DNA of 14,008 bases from contig JADDMT010000304.1 in NCBI GenBank assembly GCA_021401465.1, forward strand, positions 1 to 14,008. The letters run 5' to 3'. This DNA comes from Teratosphaeria epicoccoides (Eukaryota > Ascomycota > Dothideomycetes > Mycosphaerellales > Teratosphaeriaceae). The position numbers and the translations under genes are program-made. The notes beneath the pieces were generated by a model. That model was not told where the DNA came from. It was given only the letters and a program-made list of their open reading frames with translations, and did no database searches. Below are positions 1 to 8,409 of this stretch, one piece after another. Position 1 is the first letter of the stretch; each line of letters opens with the position of its first letter.

Positions 1-1
1 C

Positions 2-2290
2 TCGAAGATCGTGGCTCCCCTCACGGCCCTCGCAAAGGGCGCGGTTCGAGGAAAAAAGCCAGGGAAAGTGCCTTAGGAGGAGGCTTAGAGCAAGGCCTTC
101 TCTGAACTTAAAGCAGCTTTTTAAACTGCGCCTATACTTCGGCACTTTGACTCCGCTACGAAGATCCGGATAGAGACCGATACTTCAAAATTCGCAATAG
201 CCGCAATTATATCGTAGCTCTAGTCGCACGAAGGCAGTGCGCGATAGTACCTGATTGCCTTCTAATCGCGGAAGATGCAGGGCGCTAAGCTTAACTACGA
301 GACTTACGACTAAGAGCTTTTGGCTATTGTTGACAGCTTCAAGGAGTACCGACACTACCTCGAAGGCGCGGCGTACCCTATTAAGGTGCTTACCGACTAT
401 AACAACCTTCGCGGCTTCATGGGCGTGAAGCAGCTAAGTAGTCGGCAAGCAAGGTAGGCGACTTTCCTTACTAGCTTTGACTTCGTCATCTAGCATCATT
501 CCGGAAAGACGAATCTAGCCGACAGTCCTTCGCGACGACCGGACTACGACACTAGGGAAGAGGGTGACTAATAGCTTCTCCCTACGCTGCAAATGAAGCT
601 TGTAGTTTAGGGCGGCGATCCGTCGTTAGCTCCTCTTGTAGGTCGACTACAGGTCTAATAGGGCCCCACAGCCTCCGCTAGTGACGAACCCTCCTATCCG
701 GCAGTTGTGGCGACCGTGTCTAGCTCGATCCGTGCGGTAGTTAACTGGCTCACATGCGGTAAGCATGCGATGTCTAAAGAACCCTTTGAAGAAGTCTCGA
801 GACTTATTCAGCAGTTGCAAGAGCGAGAACCGGAGTTAATTAATGAGGGTGTAGCCCTCTAGGACACCGCAGGCGGTCCGAAGTACTAGACTAAGTTGGG
901 CGATTTGTAGTACTTTGACAATAGGCTCTACGTACCTGCCGACTACGCACTCTGTTCGCAGCTCCTCCGTATTCATCATGACGATAAACTTGCGGGCCAT
1001 TTTGGCGTAGAGAAGACGAACGTACTTCTCGGACGCAAATACTAGTAGCCTACGCTAGAACAGGATGTCTCTGACTATGTCAAATCCTGCCAGACGTGCC
1101 AGATTAGCAAATCTCGGCGCCATCGCCCCTACAGCGATGCTTAGGCGCTCCTACTACTAGAGAGACTATAGCAAGACTTGACTATAGATTTCATTACTGA
1201 TTTGCCGCCAGCAAAGTAGAAAGGCGATGTAGTTGATGCTGTCCTTGTAGTAGTCGACTAATACTCGAAGATGAATATCTTCATCCTATGTACGAAAAAG
1301 TGCACAAGCGGCGAGCTTGCGCGGCTACTTCGCGACGAAGTCATACGGCGCTTCGGTGTTCCCCGAAGTATCCTATTAGATCGAGGTTCTGTCTTTACTA
1401 GTGAATACTAGCAAGAATTTGTGTTTGAAGCGCGTGTCAAGCACCGCCTAAGTACAGCATTCTATCTACAGACTAATAGTCAGACTAAACGTATGAACTA
1501 GACTCTTGAGTAGTACCTCTAGTGCTACTACGCTAAGAACCAGGATGCCTAGGCTAACGCAATTCCTATGGCGGAATTTGCAGTTAATAACAGCGTGCAT
1601 GCTACTATGCGCATGTCGCCATTTCAGATTCTCTATGGCTTTGATCCGGAAATACACCTAGAACCGCCTCAGGACGAGTCTTCTAAGGAGAGGGTGCTAG
1701 CCGCCGCGGAATCAGCGCGGCGTATGCGCGAGGTACATTCGGTGCTAATAGAACACTAGAAAAAGGCCTCAGAATCCCAGATTAAACATAATAACGCCCG
1801 TGCTAAACCGATGTAGTACGCAGTTAGTACGAAGGTGTTACTGTCGACGAAGAATCTTAAGCTGAAACTTCCAAGCAAGAAGATAACGCCAAGGTTCGTC
1901 GGACCCTTCCGGATACGCGACGCGATAGGCTCGCAGGCGTACTAGCTATCGTTGCCATCGTCGTATCGTGTACATGACGTCTTCTACGTATCTCTACTCG
2001 AACTATGGGTACAGCGTAAGGGCGAAGAGCCCGCGGACCTAATGCTAGTAGCAGAAGAGAACGAAGAGTAGGAAGTCGAGGGAATTAAGGACAGTATGCG
2101 GCGTAAGGGCGCAACGCACTATCTAGTAAAGTGGAAAGGATACCTACCTAAGTACACACAATAGGTTCCGGCCGAAGACTGCAAGAACGCTCCGGAAGCT
2201 ATTCGTGAATTCGAAGAGCGGAGGAGGCGTAAGCAGGGCTTGAGAAGGTCGATTCGTAGGAAGATAAGGGTTCCGGAGCAGAATTCTTGA
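2..2290 (+). pseudogene. Element A: Ty3/gypsy pol remnant (RT end, RNase H, integrase, chromodomain)
   Basis: One frame runs 763 codons from the window edge to a terminal TGA with no indel, but it carries 28 TAG, 6 TAA and no internal TGA. In order: the RT thumb/connection (about 2-160); RNase H with IETDTSKFAIA and NYETYD-ELLAIVDSFKEYRHYLEG (about 160-560); an H2C2 zinc-binding domain with His at 974 and 998 and CQTC at 1088-1099; an integrase core with Asp at 1187-1189 and 1379-1381; and a chromodomain (about 2055-2215) with YLVKWKGYL. The third catalytic residue, expected as Glu 35 residues after the second Asp, is Lys (AAA, 1487-1489). Stops fall where the family has Gln or Trp, as RIP predicts. 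The intact enzyme would copy element RNA and insert the cDNA; this copy cannot. The 5' part (gag, protease, most of RT) lies outside the window. Confidence 0.95.
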
Positions 2291-2430
2291 CACGTGTATG
2301 TAGCGCATGACGCGCGAAGCGACAACGAGAAGCAAACGCCCTACTCATACATCATTGATGCCTAAAGGCACACCTAGAATAAACCCAAGAAGAACAAGAG
2401 ACATGCTCGGATTAGCTTCGTAGCTAATGC
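2291..2430. other. Spacer between the convergent pol and antisense gene of element A
   Basis: This 140-base stretch separates the terminal TGA of pol from the first candidate stop of the opposite-strand gene. It holds a purine-rich stretch near 2385-2401. A second in-frame stop of the antisense gene lies at 2374-2376, so if the TAA at 2431-2433 is itself a mutated codon, that gene would end here. Confidence 0.5.
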
Positions 2431-3927
2431 TTAGCGACTACTAGTTAGGGGCTTCCTGACTGAACCCGAAGCAGGAGAGTCTTTCTTGTTGCGGTCCGCT
2501 AGGGACTGCCTACCCGCATGGGGTCTACTAAACACCCCGAAGCGACCATGAGTAACGGGGGTAGCAACGCCACGAAGAGAGGCCGGCATCTTCTTCTTTA
2601 GTAGGTTGCGAGGGAGCTCGTCTTCAGAGCCTATAGTAGCTAGAGAACTAGCGACACCCTTACCGCGCCTAGTCGCGACGACTACCTCATCCTTAGCATT
2701 AGAAGGCGAAGAGACTTAAGCGCGCTTGCGGCTGTCACGCTCGGCCCTCGAGATCATCTTGCGCTTCTTGACACGAGTGTCGACTACATCATCGGACTTA
2801 GTGTCTCCCTTAGGCGTAACTAGTGCGGTGACACTATAGCGCGAAGGGATCACGTTAGGACCGAAGGTATCCTGAACGTCGTCATCCTCCTCATCCTCAA
2901 AGATCTGGCCTAGAGGCTTGTGCCTTAGCGTCTTGACGGACGCAGTGCGGGTCGCAAGCAGGGAAGGCTCGGCTTCCTCGTCGCTGACCTCAATTTCGGC
3001 CCTAGCCCTCTTCTTCTTCTTAGACAGTAGCGTCGAGGCGGCGTAGGCGGCGGCGCTACAATGTGTTAGCTGTACGCACGCGACAGGATTCGAGTAAGTA
3101 ACTTACGGCTTAGTCCTTAGGACCGGCTCAGAGGCAGGCTGCCTCTTAGTACGGCGCTAGGGCGTGGCCTTAGCGGCGGGAGCGGTGAATTGCTTGATGA
3201 CCTTCTTGCGGATCATCTGCGTCTTAAAGTCATCGTCAATAGAGGCAAGGGCCCCGAGTTGCTAACGCTGACAGCTAGTCGGATATTTCTCGACGCTAAC
3301 GTTAGCCTAGCGGAGAAAGTCAGCATTCATACTTGGAGGGTACCCGCACTATATGCGTACTATGGCGAAGGTCTCGACCCTAACGGTTAGCACCTTCAAG
3401 ATCTTCTAGACTAAGTCTGCGATTAGACCTAGACAAACGTTTTCGCCTGTTAGCAGAGAGTCGAAGCGAACGCCGCCATGAGAACGGTTAGCAGTCGCGG
3501 TAAAGCACGAGAGGGCGCCAAGCAGGTAGGCGAGTGCCTCGCGGTACTTAGCCTGTAGCCTGTTCATAGTCGGAGTGCCTTCGGCAATCCCCTTGTTACG
3601 CGCACTCTAGAAGTCATCGATGTTACGGCAGAGCTAGTTGTACTCGCTATACACCTCTTCAGGGAGGTCTTAGCATTTTTGATGCTTGCTATTACAGTTG
3701 ACACAATTGCGGTAGACACTGCCCTCATCAAACCCGCTGACGCAGATCTCGGCTACGCTTCGGTTAGTACAAGTCACGTATACCTCGCGGGTAGGGGACG
3801 CCTTACTAACACGCGGAGGAGAGATGTGTGCAGCTTGGCTACTAAGGTTGTCAAGGCATCGTCGACACAAGCGACGATCGCGGGCAGAGCGAGTAGCGTC
3901 GAACTTAGTCTGCAGCACATGAGCCAT
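2431..3927 (-). pseudogene. Antisense accessory gene of element A: Cys-rich protein of unknown function, RIP-damaged
   Basis: On the minus strand one frame runs 499 codons from ATG (3925-3927) to TAA (2431-2433), interrupted by 7 TAG and 2 TAA and one in-frame intron (3056-3106). The first 85 codons are open. The N-terminus has C-x2-C at residues 21/24, His34, further Cys at 53 and 62, C-x2-C at 75/78 and Cys85, a plausible zinc-binding module. The middle looks helical. The C-terminal part alternates acidic stretches (FEDEEDDD) with basic clusters (SKKKKRARA, VKKRKM, DSRKRA), which suggests a nuclear protein. It lies convergent to pol and before the purine tract and LTR, so it appears to be carried by the element. 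It resembles, from memory, uncharacterised fungal Cys-motif proteins found in repeat-rich DNA; I cannot assign a function. A host gene trapped beside the element is the main alternative. Confidence 0.72.
3056..3106 (-). other. Probable 51-nt spliceosomal intron in the antisense gene of element A
   Basis: On the minus strand the intron starts with the consensus donor GTAAGT (3101-3106), has the fungal branch-site consensus GCTAAC (3065-3070) about 10 nt before the acceptor, and ends TTGTAG (AG at 3056-3057). At 51 nt it is typical of a short filamentous-ascomycete intron. Splicing joins split codon CC|C and removes the in-frame TAA that lies inside the donor. Because 51 is divisible by three the frame is the same on both sides. 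Confidence 0.7.
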
Positions 3928-4021
3928 TATAGCTAAGACGGGTTAATTGATCTTGATTGATTAATTGAAGAAGAAGGAGCTCTAGTACGGACCCGTAGAC
4001 ACGGCGAGGCGCAAGCTAAGC

Positions 4022-4037
4022 GAAGTGGGAGCGGAGG
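4022..4037 (+). promoter_or_regulatory. Candidate polypurine tract of element A
   Basis: The stretch GAAGTGGGAGCGGAGG is almost all purine and ends four bases before the TGTTAG terminus of the proposed LTR. That is where second-strand priming of an LTR element is expected. It lies upstream of the antisense gene's ATG, so that gene sits inside the element. Confidence 0.5.
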
Positions 4038-4041
4038 TCAA

Positions 4042-4522
4042 TGTTAGTGTCTTAGAACAGGAAAGTTTGGGAAGCGACGAGGTTTTTATACCCTCTGACA
4101 GCCCCCCTGTTGCCTACCGCAACCGTTAAGCTAGTGACTCGAACTACATGCGCAGAGCACCTGCCTTTAGTTGACTTACAAGGGGACCGAATGATGCAAT
4201 AACGGATAACGCGGCCGTCACGCATGTACGCTAACCGCACTCGTGCTAGCCTACTAGCATGGAAATGTGGCGAGGCCCGCGCTAGGAGCGCGCTCCTGCC
4301 GTTTCGAGCGGCGCGCGCAGAGCGTCCGCGTACTTTCCTACTACCTCGAGGTTCTGCGACACGTTCTTCATGGTCACGACTAAATAGGGACGGCCAAGCT
4401 ACTTGGCGAGGCCGGCGCGCATGCTCGCCCTATAATTTCAAGGATTGACTAAAGTACGTACTCGTGGTTTCCTGATATCTTAATCCGCATGTGAAGCGAA
4501 GGTGTTACGAAGCCGCCTAACA
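4042..4522 (+). repeat. Proposed 3' LTR of element A (481 bp)
   Basis: The block begins TGTTAG and ends CTAACA, a perfect 6-bp inverted terminus of the TG...CA type expected of LTRs, and follows a purine tract. It is GC-rich in its middle (about 4255-4420), with much CpG and a perfect 14-bp palindrome AGGAGCGCGCTCCT at 4284-4297, and has fewer RIP products than pol. TATA-like stretches occur near 4082-4090 and 4430-4436. An open stretch on + at 4224-4448 shows no domain and is taken as chance in GC-rich DNA. No second copy is in the window, so the assignment rests on termini and position. Confidence 0.55.
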
Positions 4523-4580
4523 TGTAATGGATTGAAACCCGCCCGAGTTAGTAGCCTCTGCCCCGTACTCGCTGCGAAGG

Positions 4581-5085
4581 TGTTAAGGTATACGCATGAC
4601 ACATGTTACGCAGGCTATCTACCTATTCACCCTTGCGCGGTGTGAGCGTGCCACATCCCGTACCCTATATGTTCCGCGTGCGTCACTTAGTAAGGCTAGG
4701 GACATCCTCATAGGAGGAGGGGCAGTGATACGGTTGATACTAGGGGACTATTTAAACCGCATGGGTTCTAATGGCCGCCCTTAGCATGCAGTGACCCTGC
4801 CACATATGGCAAGGGGGTCCTTCGTACATACGTTGGCTCGTATGTCGTCCGAGTAGGATCAGTTGTCGACGTAGGACGCCCCTACGTCGCTGACCCTACG
4901 GTACCCCTACGGGGTTAGGCTCGGACATGCTTTCCCTAATTAAGGAGCGTCGGGGGTTATAAGCACCCTTAGCGCCACCTCTGCGATAAGCAGAAAGCAG
5001 CGCTGTCTTATACCTACTAAAAGGTCGGATTACTCTGTCACACTACGAGATATTTTCATATCATATAGCACATACATCTATATTA
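4581..5085 (+). repeat. LTR-like repeat L (505 bp), inverted partner of 12529-13277
   Basis: Starting TGTTAAGG and ending CATCTATATTA, this block matches the reverse complement of the right-hand copy along its whole length; the right copy ends in CA where this one has TA, a RIP-type change. Shared landmarks include GACATCCTCATAGGAGGAGG (about 4700), GCATGCAGTGACCCTGC (about 4784), GGGGTTATAAGCACCC (about 4952) and GGTCGGATTACTCTGTCACAC (about 5022). TTATAAG near 4956 could be the promoter TATA. The next bases are the middle of a gag frame, so it is not in the normal place of a 5' LTR: either it is a solo LTR or a deletion joined it to gag. Confidence 0.75.
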
Positions 5086-6850
5086 GACGAAGCCCTTTAA
5101 GTTATGTTCTAACGAGGCCTTAAGGACAATGTTAAAGACGAACTTATGTGCTACAGAGGACGCATTAACAACCTCGGAGAACTAGTTAAAGTAGCGATTA
5201 AGCTAGACGACTAACTTTACGAAAGATTAATAGAGCGCCGCTACGACTCTAAGATCTCTAGAAAAGCAGGATATGTGCTAGATAAACCACGCGGAGGATA
5301 GTCTTAACTAACCTATCAGAAATAACAGCGTGATCCTGATGTAATAGACTAGCAGTTTAACACTATCTAGAAGGGTCGGTCTAAAGGAAAAGGGAAACAG
5401 GGGAAGAGTTTACCCTGCTAGTAAGGAGCAGGAAAACTAACTTACTATGCCTGTAGCAGAGAAGGCTACATAGCAAGGAACTGTCGCAACAAGAATAAGG
5501 TGCGACGTAAACAGTTTAATATGATGCAATAGCAGGACCTAGGCAGAGAAGGCTACAAAAGGATTAGTAAGCCAAGCTCTATTAAGAAAGCGCCGAGGAC
5601 CTACGCAGAGGTAGTTGCTAGAAGAACTCCCTGCACGAATAATGGATCATAGTGTAGAGCCCTTAATTAGGAACTCTGTAAGGATCTATGGTGCAATATC
5701 CATGAAGAAGACAAGGAACTCTGCGACTATGAGAACAAAGTTAAATTAGAATTTGCCAAGTTAGGGATATTACCTAAGGAACGCTTGCTAATTCTACTAG
5801 AACTACACGGCACATGCAGAGCTCCGACGAAACGCGAGTTTTGTATGATAGCAAGAAGGACTAGGCACGCATAACTAAGCCTTACACGAGAAGACGCAAG
5901 CCTTGAAGAAATTAACGAGTCTTGCTTTAACAACGACGATAAAGAGAACCGAGATCTAAGAACTTCATTCCCTTAAGAAGAGGCACTAGAAGTAATTCGA
6001 GAAGTTCTAGAGTCCCCTTAGCAAGAGGAGGATTAGCAAGACAAGTCTAAGGAAGAAAGTCCTAATAAATCAGACGAATCTAATGAAGAAATCGAGGAGG
6101 GAAGCGACGACGAAATCCTTACGTTTACGGTAGATACGCTAGCACTAATACGCGTATTGTTACTACATATTATAAGACAACATAAAGAAATATTCCTAAG
6201 GATAAACAACAAGTAACGAATAATAAACCCGGTATAGCTTAACTACACATAGATGATACTACGAGCTAAATTCTGGAATTACCTACAACTTAAGATAGAT
6301 TACGCTTGTTACAACTTTGTCATGGAACGAATACCTATAGAAAGCACAGTTACCCTACATGGACCTTTTACTAGATAACTAAAGCGTAGTAACTAGGGAA
6401 ATGCAGGATGTAGTCAGAAGATTAAACTAATAATACTAGAAGGCGAATCCTACATAAGGACAATACGTACGCAACAAAACCCTTGAAGAAGAACTATATG
6501 CGCAAGAAGCGCGAAGGATAAAACAACAGATCCTAGGATAGTTAGAGTTACGTCAGGCTAAGAACTAGTCAGGAAACAGATCTACTCTCTAGATTAGAGC
6601 GTTCTAAGAGAGTTCCTTAACATTGAAAGCGCTTAAGCATCGACAGCAGTCTTCCGCACTAAAGTTATTATTAACAGGCATAAGACAACTACTCTTATAG
6701 ATTCCGGAGCAGACAGGAATTTTGCCTCTAAATTATTTGTTAAGAGCTAAGGGATTATAACCCGAAGTAGAGAAGAAGGAACGTATGAACTTACCGTAGC
6801 AGATAGATGTCATAAGTGTCATAGATTAGAGTACTATGACCTAAGTCACA
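5086..6850 (+). pseudogene. Element B: gag C-terminal half and aspartic protease
   Basis: One + frame runs about 588 codons with many TAG/TAA. It opens inside the Gag capsid domain (GLKDNVKDEL, then LGELVKVAIKLDD) and reaches a CCHC zinc knuckle near 5443-5480. There the first Cys is Tyr (TAC) and the His is Tyr (TAC), both RIP-type changes; the second and fourth ligands (TGT) remain. After it comes an acidic, Lys-rich extension of about 240 codons (for example KSDESNEEIEEGSDDE near 6070-6110). The retropepsin motif LIDSGAD at 6694-6714 keeps its catalytic Asp. Gag would form particles and bind RNA; the protease would process Gag-Pol. The Gag N-terminus is missing at the repeat L boundary, and the frame is lost near 6795-6860, where part of protease and the start of RT are deleted. 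Confidence 0.9.
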
Positions 6851-6856
6851 AGAGAA

Positions 6857-7790
6857 GACAACTAGCAACTTTACGTCGACTATTGTAGATTAAACGACAT
6901 TACGATAAAGAACAGTTATCTGCTTCCTTTGCTTTCTAAATTGCAGGATCGTCTACAAGGAGTAGTATAGTTCTTGAAGTTCGACATACTAGGAGTGTAT
7001 AACCAAATTTAGATCAGGTAGGCGAAGAATAGAAGACTATGTTCTAAACTAGGTTTAGACACTACGAGTATATAGTCATGCTATTTAGGTTAACGAACGC
7101 CCTAGCTACATAGCAGGCATTTATTAACAATGTGCTACAAGAGTATCTCGATGTCTTTGTAGTTATATACTTAGATGATATCCTTGTCTACTCACAGACG
7201 ATCAAAGAACATAGGACTTACGTACGTAAGGTGCTTTAGAAACTCTAGGATTATAAGCTAAAGGCTAAACCTTAGAAGAGCGAGTTTCATAAGCAAGAAG
7301 TCTAATTCCTTGGCTATGTAGTAGCCTAGGACGGAATCAAAATAGACACTAAGAAGGTTAAAGTCATGAAGGAGTAGCCTACGCTAACTAATGTCAAGGA
7401 AGTATAGTCCTTCCTTAGGTTCGCTAACTTCTACTAAAGGTTCATTACGAACTACTCGAGGATTACGGCACTACTTACGACCCTTACTACGAAGGATACA
7501 CTATTCGTCTAGGACGACGCCTAACGGAATGCCTTCAAGGAACTTAAGCGACGATTTACAGATTAGCTGATCTTACTTGTATTCGACCCTAATAAGCCTA
7601 TCATAGTCAAGACCGATGCCTCTAACGTAGCACTTAGGGCATGCTTAAGTTAACTAGGACTAAGTAGACAACTATAGCTAGTCGCCTATTGTATTACTCA
7701 AGGAAGCTGTCTAGACCTAAGCTCCGCTATAATGTCTACGACAAAGAGCTCCTAGCTATAGTAGACGCCTACAAGGCTTAGTGTCATAGG
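6857..7790 (+). pseudogene. Element B: reverse transcriptase and start of RNase H
   Basis: Homology runs across three frames. Frame 2 (6857-about 7018) has the RT fingers, LYVDYCRLND and FDILGVYNQI. Frame 1 (about 7018-7690) has FRHYEYIVMLFRLTNA, the catalytic YLDD box intact at 7168-7179, KSEFHKQEV-FLGYVVA, KEV-SFLRFANFY and the RNase H opening IVKTDASNVA. Frame 3 (7692-7790) has YYSRKLSRPKLRYNVYDKELLAIVDAYK. At least two small indels and many RIP-type stops disable it. The N-terminal RT region and everything after early RNase H, including integrase, are absent; the sequence breaks just before the solo LTR at 7800. Probably it belonged with the gag-protease block before it. Confidence 0.93.
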
Positions 7791-8260
7791 TAAATAGCAT
7801 GTACACAGGAGTTCATGTAGTATTTAACAAGTACGATAGGGAGAGAGAGACTATCTGCTAGCTGTCTAGTCCTTTATAGCCGGCCTTGTTAGGGGTCGCG
7901 TATAGGCTTTAGCCTATGCTAAGGACTTAGGGCCTCGCCCTTCACATTACCCCCCCCCTCCTCCCTCCTCCGCGTAGAACGGCTAGGAGCCCGAGGGAGT
8001 GCGAGCTGTTTCCCTGCGTTTCGCGTCTAGATTTAGACAGAGCCGCCTAGAGGGTAGTAGTGTCGCAAGCAAATCCCCTCTACTAGTAGCTCTCTAGCTT
8101 GAAAGACTAGGCCCCTGACAATTCTCGTATGGCGTCATAACTCTACTTCGCTTAAAAACTACTTCTCTTCAATTTTGCGATCAAAAACTCTAGCGCATTA
8201 GAGCTAGCTGCTAGCTATTCTTGCATAGTCCCTAAACTCTACTACTTAGCCAAATCTACT

Positions 8261-8290
8261 TTACTTCACTTTACTTCACTTTACTTCTAT
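8261..8290 (+). repeat. 10-bp tandem repeat, three units
   Basis: TTACTTCACT occurs twice in a row and is followed by TTACTTCTAT, a third unit with changes in its last bases. It sits in the pyrimidine-rich part of the proposed solo LTR, upstream of the TATA box. Confidence 0.85.
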
Positions 8291-8348
8291 TGTCGTAGTC
8301 CGAGCTATTAAGGGGGCGCTCCTAGGCCCGTGCTAGCGCGTCTGTCGC

Positions 8349-8357
8349 TATATAAAA
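8349..8357 (+). promoter_or_regulatory. TATA box of the solo LTR
   Basis: TATATAAAA lies about 55 bases before the proposed LTR end and is followed by a pyrimidine-rich stretch (TTGCTTCCTTTCTC). This arrangement of TATA then a C/T-rich start region is typical of fungal LTR promoters and orients the LTR on the + strand. Confidence 0.5.
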
Positions 8358-8409
8358 AAGTCGCTGTCGATACCGCTCTTGCTTCCTTTCTCTTACATGC
8401 TTACTTACA

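Larger units (their letters stand above)
7800..8409 (+). repeat. Proposed solo LTR (610 bp) with candidate 5-bp target duplication
   Basis: The block starts TGTACACAGG and ends CTTACTTACA (TGT...ACA). It is flanked by TAGCA (7795-7799) and TAGTA (8410-8414), which differ by one C-to-T at CpA and so could be a 5-bp target duplication altered by RIP. Inside are a long C/T-rich tract with nine C in a row (about 7950-7970), a 10-bp tandem repeat at 8261-8290, and a TATA box near the 3' end. It interrupts pol homology of element B. No second copy is in the window. Confidence 0.5.

Noticed and set aside
1466..1657. Minus-strand open stretch of 63 codons over integrase
   Set aside because: It lies antisense to the clear integrase frame of element A and shows no domain.
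2..2290. Reassigned genetic code with TAG read as glutamine
   Set aside because: TAG also stands at positions where the family has Trp, and TAA occurs too. CpA-type changes also hit non-stop codons (Glu to Lys, Cys or His to Tyr), so mutation explains the pattern.
2119..2335. Two overlapping minus-strand open stretches over the chromodomain end
   Set aside because: They are shadows of the pol frame; no motif and not in frame with the antisense gene further downstream.
3679..3936. Plus-strand 85-codon open frame opposite the Cys-rich gene start
   Set aside because: The minus-strand reading has the Cys module, the intron and the longer frame; the plus reading has no recognisable feature and stops at both ends.
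4250..4440. tRNA or 5S rRNA in the GC-rich segment
   Set aside because: No cloverleaf, no matching B-box-type T-arm and no 5S consensus could be found.
4224..4448. 74-codon plus-strand ORF in GC-rich DNA
   Set aside because: Arg/Ala-rich composition follows from GC content inside a proposed LTR; no domain or splice context.
5727..5933. Minus-strand 68-codon ORF over gag
   Set aside because: Antisense to the continuous Gag frame of element B.
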